Origin: Sphingomonadaceae bacterium 3R27C6
Lineage (GTDB): Bacteria > Pseudomonadota > Alphaproteobacteria > Sphingomonadales > Sphingomonadaceae
Direction of reading: 5' to 3'
Assembly (NCBI GenBank): GCA_005503215.1
Contig: SCNS01000018.1
Location: 1 to 64,000, forward strand
DNA length: 64,000 bases
Both the position numbers and the translations under genes were made by a program. Positions 1 to 8,454 of the stretch are shown here, in pieces (within the stretch, counting starts at the first letter, position 1; each line of letters begins with the position of its first letter). The notes beneath the pieces were generated by a model. The model was not told the DNA's origin, did not search any database, and worked only from the letters and a program-made list of their open reading frames with translations.

Positions 1-2
1 CG

Positions 3-36
3 CCATTGGACCGCTTCCCAAAGCGGGCCCCAATGG
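3..36 (+). other. Hairpin leader just before tRNA-Tyr
   Basis: Nested inverted repeats: CCATTGG (3-9) pairs with CCAATGG (30-36), and inside it CCGCTT (11-16) pairs with AAGCGG (21-26). The outer arm reaches into the first two bases of the mature tRNA. It could be part of the precursor fold or a terminator of an upstream gene outside the window. Only the pairing is seen; the role is unknown. Confidence 0.4.
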
Positions 37-120
37 ACAGGTGGCCGAGTGGTTAAAGGCAGCAGACTGTAAATCTGCCCGGGTTTCCGTACGCTGGTTC
101 GAATCCAGCCCTGTCCACCA
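35..120 (+). tRNA. tRNA-Tyr (anticodon GUA)
   Basis: A full cloverleaf can be drawn. The acceptor arm GGACAGG (35-41) pairs with CCTGTCC (110-116), followed by discriminator A and an encoded CCA (118-120). The anticodon loop reads CTGTAAA, giving GUA. The long variable arm fits the class II shape of bacterial tRNA-Tyr, and GGTTCGAATCC forms the T arm. An integrase gene starts about 200 bases downstream, so the 3' end of this gene is the probable attachment site of the element to its right. Confidence 0.96.
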
Positions 121-232
121 TCCTCCCATCCGAGGGTGTCCGCCGAACCCCCTAGAAATCCCGGAAAACCTAGCGTATCATCCACGCATCGTCCGCATGC
201 GTCCGGGGCAATTTGCCTGCAGCCGGAGCGTA

Positions 233-315
233 GTGTGGGGGAAGTGTGGGGGAAGATTGTCTTTCCCCCACACTCGTGTTCCCCAGAATGTGGGGAGAAA
301 GTGTGGGGGAAGATT
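233..315 (+). repeat. Cluster of GTGTGGGGGAAG repeats before the integrase
   Basis: The 12-mer GTGTGGGGGAAG occurs at 233-244 and 244-255 (sharing one base) and at 301-312, and in inverted form as CTTTCCCCCACAC at 261-273. A degenerate copy lies near 289-296. A related GTGTGGGAAAAGTGT follows the integrase stop at 1518-1532. Repeats flanking a tyrosine recombinase gene are often arm-type integrase sites or autoregulatory operators. That role is inferred. Confidence 0.6.
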
Positions 316-318
316 CCC

Positions 319-1518
319 ATGGGCAAACTCACGGCGGTTGCGGTTAAGGCCGCTCTTGCGAATCCGGGCACCTATCAGGATGGTGACGGCTTGTTTTTGA
401 AGGTCGACAAGCGGGGAGGGGCGTCTTGGACCCTTCGCCTGCAGCGCGACGGCAAGCGTCAGGACATCGGGCTGGGCAGCGCGAAGTTGTTCACTTTGGC
501 GCAGGTCCGCGAGAAGGCCGGCGAGCTTCGCAAGGCGGTCAAGGTCGACCGGCGCGACATATTGGCTGAGCGGAAGGACGAGGCGTCTGCCAAGGTGACG
601 TTTCGCGAGGCGGCGAGGCAATATCACGCCGAGAACGAGGCGGGATGGAAGAGCGAGATCTACGCCCGCCAATGGCTTTCCAGCCTTGAGAATTACGCCT
701 TCCCGAAACTGGGCGACGAGCAGACCGGTGCGATTGTCGCGGCTGACATCATAAACGTGCTCACGCCGATCTGGCAGGAGATACCCGACACCGCCCGTCA
801 GGTGCGCAACCGGATCTGCACCGTGCTGGATTATGCGCATGCAAAGGGCTGGCGTTCACGCGAGGCTCCCTCAGGTAATAGCAGCCTGAAAGCGGGGCGT
901 GGCTTGCCGCGGCAACTCAAGAAGACCGAGAATCGCAAGGCTATGCCATATGCGGCTTTGCCCGGTTTCATCACTGCACTGCAGCGCAAGCCATCCTACA
1001 GCAGGCTTGCGCTGGAACTACTCATCCTGACCGGTGCGCGCAGCCAGGAGGTGCGTCTGGCGACCTGGGACGAACTCGACATCGAAGCGCGGCTATGGAC
1101 TGTGCCCGCCGATCATATGAAGCGTGGCAAGTCGCATATCGTGCCGCTGTCCGATGCCGCGCTGGAAGTGATTGCAAAAGCGCATGCTTTCAGGCTCCCG
1201 GACACAGACGTGATTTTCCCCGGTGCGAGTGGGAAGACGATGTCCGATATGACGCTGCTCAAGGTGCTACGTGACATGGCTGAGCCATTTCATGTCCATG
1301 GCTTTCGCTCGACATTCACCGATTGGGCGGCGAACGAGGGTTTTCCCGATGCTGTTGTGGAAGCGGCGCTCGCCCACAAGACCCCCGATGCCGTGCAAGC
1401 GGCCTATCGCCGCACAACATATCTTGGCACTGCTGACAAACCCGGAGCTCGTATCGATCTCATGCGCGCATGGGGAAATTATTGCCTCGCTCGTGGGGCG
1501 GGCGACGAAAACGGCTAG
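319..1518 (+). CDS. Tyrosine recombinase / P4-type integrase
   Basis: A 400-residue site-specific recombinase expected to insert and excise an element at the neighbouring tRNA-Tyr gene. The N-terminus is an Arm-DNA-binding domain (DUF4102 type; GKLTAVAVKAA and the DGDGLFLKV stretch), followed by a SAM-like core-binding domain and the catalytic domain. The catalytic set appears complete: R241 in TGARSQE, H327 and R330 in HGFRS, H353 in AHK, and nucleophile Y363 in AAYRR. The open frame extends upstream to 136, but the ATG at 319 is chosen because family members begin near the KLT motif and the upstream part translates the GTGTGGGG repeats. The gene looks intact and may still be active. Confidence 0.93.
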   Translation: MGKLTAVAVKAALANPGTYQDGDGLFLKVDKRGGASWTLRLQRDGKRQDIGLGSAKLFTLAQVREKAGELRKAVKVDRRDILAERKDEASAKVTFREAARQYHAENEAGWKSEIYARQWLSSLENYAFPKLGDEQTGAIVAADIINVLTPIWQEIPDTARQVRNRICTVLDYAHAKGWRSREAPSGNSSLKAGRGLPRQLKKTENRKAMPYAALPGFITALQRKPSYSRLALELLILTGARSQEVRLATWDELDIEARLWTVPADHMKRGKSHIVPLSDAALEVIAKAHAFRLPDTDVIFPGASGKTMSDMTLLKVLRDMAEPFHVHGFRSTFTDWAANEGFPDAVVEAALAHKTPDAVQAAYRRTTYLGTADKPGARIDLMRAWGNYCLARGAGDENG

Positions 1519-2304
1519 TGTGGGAAAAGTGTCGAAGCGCAGCAGCTAATGGTGGAAGCCTAGCCCGTCCTCTTTGTATTCGAACCGCGCTCTCATCGAC
1601 GCTTGGATCGCAAGCGGCGAGCCAATTCACTTCAATGCTCCAGAGAAACCTGAGTGTAGGAACTGCTCGGTGATCCAGACACGCGGCATCGCGTAGAACG
1701 TTTTGGCGCCATGCCACTGCCCGATAAAGGTTGGTCGTGCGGGTCCTGCAACAGCTTTATTTGGCCCGCTCCGATCCGGCTGCGCCGTAAGGCAGCGTGA
1801 CCGCCGGGCGAAGCTCGTTGCCGCGCCGGCGATCCGCGCCGAAGCATTTCGCGGGAAGCTGAATTCAAAGCGAATGCTGTTTCTCAAGTAATCTGTGCCC
1901 CGCCGCGACACCCGCGGCAGCCTGTCAGTTCGGCGGCCAGTGGCGAGGTTTGCCGCTGGCCGCGTAATCACATTCAGCCCTTCCCCGCCGCGAGAAGCCG
2001 TGCCTCCCCGCCGCCGGCCCCGCGCTGCGAGGCCGAGAGTGAGAGAAGACGGGGATTCTCGTGGCGAGCCTGAGGCCAAGAGAGAGTCTTGTGGCGGTTC
2101 GCCATGGAGAAAACCCATGGTTCACTCGGTATCAAACTTCACCCCGCGTCCGCCTCCTGACGCTCCTATCGAGCGATTGAGCCCACCCCGCAAGATCCAG
2201 CGGTCGCCGCCGGCGGGCTGATCTCGCGCCGCCGCACCATTCCGAAATCTCACACATCAGACCAGCCCGCGCCTTGATGCGCGCGGCTGCGCGGAGTCAC
2301 GTCC
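1519..2304. other. 786-base stretch without a convincing gene
   Basis: Frames here are short and lack family-like sequence. The stretch starts with an integrase-repeat-like sequence (1518-1532) and later has GC-rich segments with several short inverted repeats (about 1930-2130). It may carry the promoter of the following gene and element-specific signals. No RNA gene or known site was recognised. Confidence 0.5.
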
Positions 2305-3906
2305 ATGGCCCAGTTTCAAATCCTGTGCCCCCACTCGGAAAACGAGTGGCGGCCGATAACCATCGATTTCCGTTTCGCTCCGACAGGCGATCAGCAATAT
2401 CTTTGGCCCTCCTTCGAGGAGGCTGAGGCGGCCCGGCGCCAATTGCTTGCAAATTCGCCGGGCGCCCAGCTTCGGATCGCACTTGCGGGTGCCGACATCG
2501 GCGACGTCGATTGGCCCACTCGAGAAAAGCTAAGATTTGCCGATGGCACCTATGCGCCGACGCCCTGGCACGAAGAGGCCTGGTACCAAGCAAGGCATGA
2601 AGAGCATTTTTGCCACGTTTCAACTGAACAGCTCGGGAAAATTGCTTTCACGGAAAATGCGGCCAAGGGGCAGGTCGATCGCCAGCTAGTTATGTCGCCC
2701 GGGCGCTATCTTCACCGCTTTTTCTCCTCAGACCTCGACAATAACGCAATTGAGGGCTGGTGCGCGCGGCTCTCGGTGCAGCTCGATGAAGACACGCTCA
2801 AAATCACGCAAGATGCTGACGAAATAGAAGATGTTTATGTCGGCGGACCGTCGAGCTGCATGGCGCATGAGACGAACGAGTTCGACAGCTTCTGCCATCC
2901 GACGAGGGTTTATGCCGGTCCGGATACCGCCATCGCCTATATCGGCTCGCGGGCGGATGCGCGAGCTCGCAGCGTGGTCTGGCCTGAGCTCAAAATCTAT
3001 ACCAGCATCTATGGTGACGTATCTCGCCTCAAGCTGCTTCTAGAAAATGCGGGGTACTCCAAAGGCAGCCTGAATGGCGCACGCATTCGGCGTATCGTGG
3101 ACGGCGACAGTTTCGTCGTCCCCTACATCGATGCTGGAGACGATCTGGCCGATGACGGCAAATTCCTCATTGTCGGACATGGAAGCATTCCGTCGGAAAA
3201 CACCAACGGCCTAGGCGATAGAATCTGGTACTGCCCGCGCTGCGAGCAAGATGGCAGCGAGCACGACATCGTCTATTTTAGGGACGGATCGTCGGAGGAG
3301 TGGTGCTATCACTGCTTCACCGATCACACGGTCTTCTGCGCCCACAATGAGCGCCCATACAGCGACGCGGAAACCTTCATCACCGTGTTCGCCGATGGCG
3401 ACGAGCATGATGTGCTCGAGGAGGATGTCGACGCTTTCGGGGCTGTCTATGTCGAAGATCGTGGTGATTGGTGGCTCGCGACCTGCTGCCGACAATGCGA
3501 CGCCAGCGGCGACTGGTACCATGCCGACGACCTTACCGAGTATCATGGCGAATGGCTCTGCGACGACCATCTTCCCGTGGCATTCGCCGACGACGACGCG
3601 TTCCTGCTCAACGCTCATGTCCTGACCTTCCGCCAGTTCCAAGAGGATATGGCGGGCATCGCGGCTGAGGTCGCCAAATGGCAGGCGGCCGGCGATCGGG
3701 CGCGCGCAGAGTGGCTCCGGCGTGCGCAGCACCCTGGGGAGCAGCCTCTTCAAAACGCGCCCTGCTGTGCATCGCATGAACGGTCCGGCTACGATTGCGT
3801 CCGCCAACCTCGAAGTGTCTCGGGGCGACGGTCATCCGTCACGCGTCCCTGCACCGCAATTGGCTGCTGCCGCACTTCCACTCTTCGCAGGAGTTTGATT
3901 CCATGA
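2305..3906 (+). CDS. Uncharacterised Cys-rich island protein
   Basis: A 533-residue acidic protein of no family I recognise. It has no signal peptide or membrane segment. The middle holds paired cysteines that look zinc-binding: CPRC near residue 310, CYHC near 331-334, then CCRQC and a further Cys-Asp-Asp-His near 391-425. It starts at an ATG after a GGAG-like site. Its stop overlaps the start of the next gene (ATGA at 3903-3906), so the two are probably translationally coupled. The last 50 residues are unusually rich in Arg, Ser and Cys and read less like coding sequence, so a frameshift near 3740 is possible. It sits in the integrase-linked element. Confidence 0.75.
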   Translation: MAQFQILCPHSENEWRPITIDFRFAPTGDQQYLWPSFEEAEAARRQLLANSPGAQLRIALAGADIGDVDWPTREKLRFADGTYAPTPWHEEAWYQARHEEHFCHVSTEQLGKIAFTENAAKGQVDRQLVMSPGRYLHRFFSSDLDNNAIEGWCARLSVQLDEDTLKITQDADEIEDVYVGGPSSCMAHETNEFDSFCHPTRVYAGPDTAIAYIGSRADARARSVVWPELKIYTSIYGDVSRLKLLLENAGYSKGSLNGARIRRIVDGDSFVVPYIDAGDDLADDGKFLIVGHGSIPSENTNGLGDRIWYCPRCEQDGSEHDIVYFRDGSSEEWCYHCFTDHTVFCAHNERPYSDAETFITVFADGDEHDVLEEDVDAFGAVYVEDRGDWWLATCCRQCDASGDWYHADDLTEYHGEWLCDDHLPVAFADDDAFLLNAHVLTFRQFQEDMAGIAAEVAKWQAAGDRARAEWLRRAQHPGEQPLQNAPCCASHERSGYDCVRQPRSVSGRRSSVTRPCTAIGCCRTSTLRRSLIP

Positions 3907-4862
3907 CCTATGACCTGTCGGGCCGAGCGGGCCTGCTAGAAATCCTCTCATGGGCTCGCCCCCATGACAGCGCCACCGAACGCGCCTTCTGCCGCGAATA
4001 TCTCGACCGAATTACCGGCATGCGCTCAGATGCCTTCGGAAATAGAATGCTGACCGTCGGTGACCGGCCCCACGTCCTGTGGAGCTGCCACGTCGATACC
4101 GTAGCTGCCAAAGGCGGGCAGCAGGCTGTCGGGATCGATGAGAATGGCGTCGCGTCATTGTGTGACGGCAAGGCCGGCATGTCGCTGGGCGCCGACGACG
4201 GGGCCGGATTATGGATCATGATCAACATGATCGCTGCGGCCCGCCCTGGCCGATATCTTTTCCATCGCGGAGAGGAGCAGGGCTGCCTGGGATCTCGCTG
4301 GATCGAGCGGAACAGCCCGGACCTGCTTTGCGGCATCGAAGCGGCCATCGCATTCGATCGTGCCGGAGTGGATGACGTGATCACCCATCAAAGCTTTGGT
4401 CGAACATGCTCCGACGCCTTCGCATCGAGCCTCGCACTGGAGCTCAATGGGCTCAACCGGGACTTCGGTTACAGGCCCGACAATACGGGCGTCTATACCG
4501 ACACCAATGAATATGCCGGGATCATTCCCGAATGCACAAACCTCTCGGTCGGCTATGAACGCCAGCACGGTCCTCGCGAGACGCTGGATGTCGTCCACTG
4601 CGAGAAACTGCTCGCCGCCATGCTCGAAATCGATGCGTCGAAGCTCGTGATCGAACGCGATCCGTCCATTGTCGAAGATGATCGCTGGTGGTTCGATCGC
4701 CGCAGCCATGGCGACGCGTTCGCCGAGGCCGTTGCCGACCATCCGGCCCTCGCAGCCTGGATGCTTGAGCAGTGCGGTGTCACTCTCGACGACTTCCAAA
4801 TGGAAGTTTGGGCGGAGGATATGGACGAGGGCGGGCCTTATCGTCCGCTGGTGTCGTCTTGA
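3903..4862 (+). CDS. M20-type zinc peptidase-like hydrolase
   Basis: A 319-residue protein with the metal-binding layout of M20 di-zinc peptidases and deacylases: H63 and D65 in SCHVDTV, an Asp in LGADDGAG near residue 100, a Glu pair in HRGEEQG near 126, and an Asp in AFDRAG. It is shorter than standard M20 enzymes (about 400), probably lacking much of the lid domain. The ATG at 3903 has AGGAG eight bases upstream and overlaps the stop of the preceding Cys-rich protein, implying one operon. It presumably cuts a peptide or amide bond; the substrate is unknown. Confidence 0.82.
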   Translation: MTYDLSGRAGLLEILSWARPHDSATERAFCREYLDRITGMRSDAFGNRMLTVGDRPHVLWSCHVDTVAAKGGQQAVGIDENGVASLCDGKAGMSLGADDGAGLWIMINMIAAARPGRYLFHRGEEQGCLGSRWIERNSPDLLCGIEAAIAFDRAGVDDVITHQSFGRTCSDAFASSLALELNGLNRDFGYRPDNTGVYTDTNEYAGIIPECTNLSVGYERQHGPRETLDVVHCEKLLAAMLEIDASKLVIERDPSIVEDDRWWFDRRSHGDAFAEAVADHPALAAWMLEQCGVTLDDFQMEVWAEDMDEGGPYRPLVSS

Positions 4863-5111
4863 TATCGCTTTGGTGCCTCTCGTCAGCGATCAGGTGGAGC
4901 GCAGCATGATAGTCGGGCTCACCGATATTGGGCCGGACCGCGCTGATTCTTATCGGCAGAGCGCTGGGGGCTTGATTTTGGAGATCGTCTCGTGAAAATT
5001 GAAGTTCTACGTGCCGGCAGGGGCTGCTGGCGCCGAAGTGTTCTTGGCGCTCGTCGATCGATTTCCGATCGCGCGAGCCCTCGAATGCAAGGCCGCCTGA
5101 AGGAGCCCCGC

Positions 5112-6146
5112 ATGACCAGTTCCGCCGCTGATATCGCGCGCCGACTTGCCGACAATGCCGAAGCGGTGTGCCGCCGCTATCTCTCCAACGGCCGCCGCGA
5201 AGGCAATTACTGGATGGTTGGCGACATAAGCAATAGTCCGGGCCGAAGTCTCTATGTCCGGCTCGCCACGCGCGCCGCGGGCGGCGGGGCGGCAGGCAAG
5301 TGGACCGATGCCGCGACCGGAGACCATGGCGATCTTCTCGACGTCATTGCTGCGAGTTGCGCACACATGGGGTTTCGCGACACGCTTAATGAAGCGCGGC
5401 ATTTCCTGAGCCTGCCGATGCCGGAGATGACGCCTGCGGGACCGAAAGCCAGAAAAGGGGCGCAAGGGTCGCCCGAAGCGGCACAGCGGCTTTGGGCGAG
5501 TTGTCGACCGACAGCCGGCACTTTGGTCCGGGACTATCTCGCTGCCCGGGCGATTAACGACGTGCGCGAGTGCGATCCGCTGCGCTTTCATCCGCGCTGC
5601 TTCTATCGTCCCTCGAAGGACGATGAGCCCGGAGGTCGGTCCGCATGGCCTGCGATGATCGCGGCAGTGACCGACGAGGACGGCCATGTCACCGGCGTCC
5701 ATCGGACCTGGCTCGATAAGGGGGGCGCCGACAAGGCGCCGGTTACCTATCCTCGCCGCGCCATGGGCTTGCTTCTCGGTCATGGCGTCCGCTTCGGGCC
5801 GGCATCGCCGGTCATGGCAGCGGGCGAGGGGATAGAGACCCTGCTATCGCTCCGCCAGCCGATGCCGACCATGTCCCTGATTGCCGCAACGTCGGCCGCG
5901 CATCTCGCGGCGATCGCCTTTCCGCCCGTCTTGCGTCGCCTATACGTCGCGCGCGACGACGATCCCGCGGGGGCCGGAGCGGCCGCAGCACTGGCAGAGC
6001 GCGCCGATCCGGTCGGGATCGAAATCATCTCGCTCGAACCCGAGCGCGGCGATTTCAACTCCGATCTTATGCTTCTTGGCCGCGATCGCCTCGTCCGGTC
6101 TCTTGAGCGCCAGCTTCACCCGTCGGACCGTCAGTTCTTTCTCTGA
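5112..6146 (+). CDS. Toprim-domain protein (DUF7146-like, primase-related)
   Basis: A 344-residue cytoplasmic protein of the kind found on plasmids and integrative elements. The N-terminal half is the DUF7146-like part (GRREGNYWMVGD). The C-terminal half is a Toprim fold: a Glu motif in AAGEGIETLL near residue 238 and the DxD-type motif VARDDDPAG near 280. Such proteins resemble primase or helicase-loading factors, so a role in element replication is inferred. The ATG at 5112 has AAGGAG upstream. An in-frame GTG at 4992 would add 40 Arg-rich residues and is considered less likely. Confidence 0.82.
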   Translation: MTSSAADIARRLADNAEAVCRRYLSNGRREGNYWMVGDISNSPGRSLYVRLATRAAGGGAAGKWTDAATGDHGDLLDVIAASCAHMGFRDTLNEARHFLSLPMPEMTPAGPKARKGAQGSPEAAQRLWASCRPTAGTLVRDYLAARAINDVRECDPLRFHPRCFYRPSKDDEPGGRSAWPAMIAAVTDEDGHVTGVHRTWLDKGGADKAPVTYPRRAMGLLLGHGVRFGPASPVMAAGEGIETLLSLRQPMPTMSLIAATSAAHLAAIAFPPVLRRLYVARDDDPAGAGAAAALAERADPVGIEIISLEPERGDFNSDLMLLGRDRLVRSLERQLHPSDRQFFL

Positions 6147-6459
6147 GGCCAGAGATGAACCGGAGAAGGGAAGCGAAAGGGAGGACATGAAACCGGATCG
6201 CGGACGCCCGTCGGGGCCGTGCCCCGGCCTTCGCAAGAGGGCGACTGCGGCAGGCGGGGCGGGAGCCGCAATGGCGGCGCAAGCGGCTATTTTCCGCCGG
6301 GGCCGTCGGCCCCTTTGCATCGCGAAGCAAAATAGCCGCGAGCGCGCCATCCTCCGCTTCGCTTCGGCCCCGCCCGCCGGCGGGGTGCGGTCCCGTCCCG
6401 CATGCCGCACCTCGTCGCCGCGAAGGCCGCGCGGGCGCGGCCAGGCCAGGAGACCCGAA
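6147..6459 (+). promoter_or_regulatory. GC-rich leader with a perfect 11-bp inverted repeat
   Basis: This 313-base gap before the DUF2493 gene holds GCGGCTATTTT (6283-6293) and its exact reverse complement AAAATAGCCGC (6329-6339), 35 bases apart. A second hairpin, GGGGCCG/CGGCCCC, lies between them. Further GC-rich inverted repeats follow up to the ribosome binding site (AGGAG near 6449). No reading frame here looks coding. A long structured 5' leader is the simplest reading; a protein-binding palindrome is also possible. Confidence 0.5.
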
Positions 6460-7395
6460 ATGACCGTTCCAAACGACCATCCCGCCTCAGCTTCTGCCGA
6501 ACCCGGCTCGACTGCCTATCTCCTCCAGGAAATGCAGCTCTTCGGCTACCGGCCCTATGAGGATGAGCCCGACCCGCGGCCTCTACCGGATGCCCGGCTT
6601 GCCGGAGGCGCCATCGCCGATATGTTCGACGGGCTCACGGGCTGCCTCGCCGAGACCCGTATCGAACCCGATCTCGAAGACCTGCTCTGGAATCTGGTCA
6701 ACCTCTTCCACCGCGCCGGCGATCGGATCGAGCGCCGGCTCGACGAAAATGAGCAGCTCCAGCGCAAGCTGCAACGCGAACAGGATGGCAGTGAGATCCG
6801 CTCGGTCGAGCTCGAACGCGCGACCCTTCAAGGCATCTCGCTCATCGAGAGGCGCGACGCCATGGAATTCTTCCGCGAGGCCGCCGCCGATCAATTCCGC
6901 ACTCACATGCGCAAGGCTTGGATGCCCCGCACCGGTTCCCGCGCGCATCACAGAGCGCTGACGGCATCGGTCGTCGACAGCCGGGACTTCCTCGACGCGC
7001 GCCTTCGCGAAAAGGCGGCGACCTTGCTGCCCGAAGGAACGCGGATCGCCTTTACCGGCGGGAGCGATAGCGACGATCATAACGCGATCTGGGCTGCACT
7101 CGACAAGGCTCGCGTGCGGCATGCCGATATGATCCTCCTCCACGGCGCAACGCCGACCGGCGCCGAGCGAGCGGCAGCCTGCTGGGCCGACAACCGTGGT
7201 GTCGCGCAGGTGGCGTTCAGGCCCGATTGGAACAAGCACGGCAAGGCGGCGCCGTTCAAACGCAACGACCGGATGCTCGAGGCGCTACCAGTGGGGCTTA
7301 TCGTCTTTCCGGGAACTGGAATTCAGGACAATCTCGCCGACAAGGCGATGAAAATGGGCATTCCGCTGTGGGACTTCCGCAAGGGCGGTGGCTGA
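6460..7395 (+). CDS. DUF2493 / SLOG-family protein
   Basis: A 311-residue protein. The C-terminal third (about 190-311) is a Rossmann-like SLOG domain of the YspA/cpYpsA type: IAFTGGSDSDD, LLHGATPTGAE, FRPDWNKHGKAAPFKRN, and a final IPLWDFR. These folds bind nucleotide-derived ligands. The N-terminal part is helical with a Glu/Arg-rich probable coiled coil near 85-125. Such genes are frequent on alphaproteobacterial plasmids and integrative elements; the ligand is unknown. The ATG is set by an AGGAG site and by the long structured leader before it. Confidence 0.85.
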   Translation: MTVPNDHPASASAEPGSTAYLLQEMQLFGYRPYEDEPDPRPLPDARLAGGAIADMFDGLTGCLAETRIEPDLEDLLWNLVNLFHRAGDRIERRLDENEQLQRKLQREQDGSEIRSVELERATLQGISLIERRDAMEFFREAAADQFRTHMRKAWMPRTGSRAHHRALTASVVDSRDFLDARLREKAATLLPEGTRIAFTGGSDSDDHNAIWAALDKARVRHADMILLHGATPTGAERAAACWADNRGVAQVAFRPDWNKHGKAAPFKRNDRMLEALPVGLIVFPGTGIQDNLADKAMKMGIPLWDFRKGGG

Positions 7396-7416
7396 GCCGC
7401 GGATTTCCGCGGCTTT
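7396..7416 (+). terminator. Probable terminator after the DUF2493 gene
   Basis: Immediately after the TGA, GCCGCGGA (7396-7403) pairs with TCCGCGGC (7406-7413), followed by a short T run (7414-7416). The stem is perfect but the loop and T tract are short, so it may be leaky. Confidence 0.55.
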
Positions 7417-7629
7417 GCGTAAATTGCCTCAATCTGGTTCTATCTCTGGAATATATTTGAATAATATGGGGTTAGCCCGCACTTTCAGATTCTCCCAAGA
7501 TCGCCTGGACCAGCGGTGATCGGCCGTCGCGGGCCGGCCAGCCTTGTAAGAGGGCAAGGCCGCACGCACTGACGAGGGGCTCGCGGACCCGGCAGGTCGG
7601 AAACGCCGGTCGGCGCGCCAAGGGTCATA

Positions 7630-8364
7630 ATGCCGACGATGGACGCCGCGCATGCATTTGCGCTCGACGTCAGCCGGGTGAAGGACAAGGCGGGTCTCGC
7701 CGACCTGTTGCAGGAAGCGTGTTCGCGAATGGGCTGCTCGTGGTTCGCACTTAGTCACCATATCGACTTCCTGGCGGCTCCGGATCGGGGCGTGCGCGTC
7801 CACAATTATCCGGAAGAATGGGCTCTCTGGTTCGACGAGCAACGTCTGGGTGTAACAGATCCCGTTCACCGCGAGAGCCAGCGCAGTATGTCGGGTTTCC
7901 TGTGGCACGATATGAAGACCGAGCGGCCCGAAGACGAAGTCATTCTTGCCGAGGCGCGGCGGCACGGCATCGGTGACGGTCTCACCGTGCCGGCGCATCT
8001 TCCCGGCCATGCGCATGGCTCTGTTTCGTTTGCGTGGAAGCCGGGTAGTTCTGCGAGTGCCGACGCGCTGCAATTTGCGCGGATGATTGGCGGTCCCGCT
8101 TTCGATGCGGCGCGCCTTATCGCCTATCCGGATCTCGCGCACATCGGGCCACGCCTTACCCGTCGGCAGCGCGAGGTGCTGATATGGGCAGCCAAGGGCG
8201 AGTCCGTGCCCAGAATAGGGCTGAGACTTGGTCTCAGTCCGGACACGGTGCGCGAACATCTGCGCAATGCCCGCCAGCGCTACGAGGCGAATGGCGGTAT
8301 CACGCTTACCGTGCGCGCGCTGTACGACGGCGACATAAGTTTCGAGGACATCGCCAAGCGCTGA
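7630..8364 (+). CDS. luxR: LuxR-family quorum-sensing regulator
   Basis: A 244-residue acyl-homoserine-lactone receptor and transcription factor. The N-terminal part (about 15-160) is an autoinducer-binding domain with the usual Trp/Tyr/Asp pocket residues (NYPEEWALWF, VTDPVHRES). The C-terminal part (about 172-238) is a LuxR helix-turn-helix (LTRRQREVLIWAAKG, LGLSPDTVREHLRNA). The luxI gene begins 90 bases downstream on the same strand. A second ATG three codons in could be the true start. It probably responds to the product of LuxI and may control the operon that leads into the lasso peptide genes. Confidence 0.93.
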   Translation: MPTMDAAHAFALDVSRVKDKAGLADLLQEACSRMGCSWFALSHHIDFLAAPDRGVRVHNYPEEWALWFDEQRLGVTDPVHRESQRSMSGFLWHDMKTERPEDEVILAEARRHGIGDGLTVPAHLPGHAHGSVSFAWKPGSSASADALQFARMIGGPAFDAARLIAYPDLAHIGPRLTRRQREVLIWAAKGESVPRIGLRLGLSPDTVREHLRNARQRYEANGGITLTVRALYDGDISFEDIAKR

Positions 8365-8454
8365 GAAAAATTGGGGACACCCCCCGATCATGCTATGGTG
8401 CAGCGGCGAAAAGCCCTTCAATTGGAACGCCTCTTTTCAAACGGAGGCAAATCC

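Noticed and set aside
4906..4995. 29-codon ORF (MIVGLTDIGPDRADS) between the M20-type and Toprim genes
   Set aside because: It has a weak GGAG-like site and its stop overlaps a GTG in frame with the Toprim gene, but nothing else supports it, and the Toprim start at 5112 has a better ribosome site.
8365..8454. A lux box between luxR and luxI
   Set aside because: No 18-20 bp dyad of the expected kind is visible; GGGGACACCCC is a short palindrome only.
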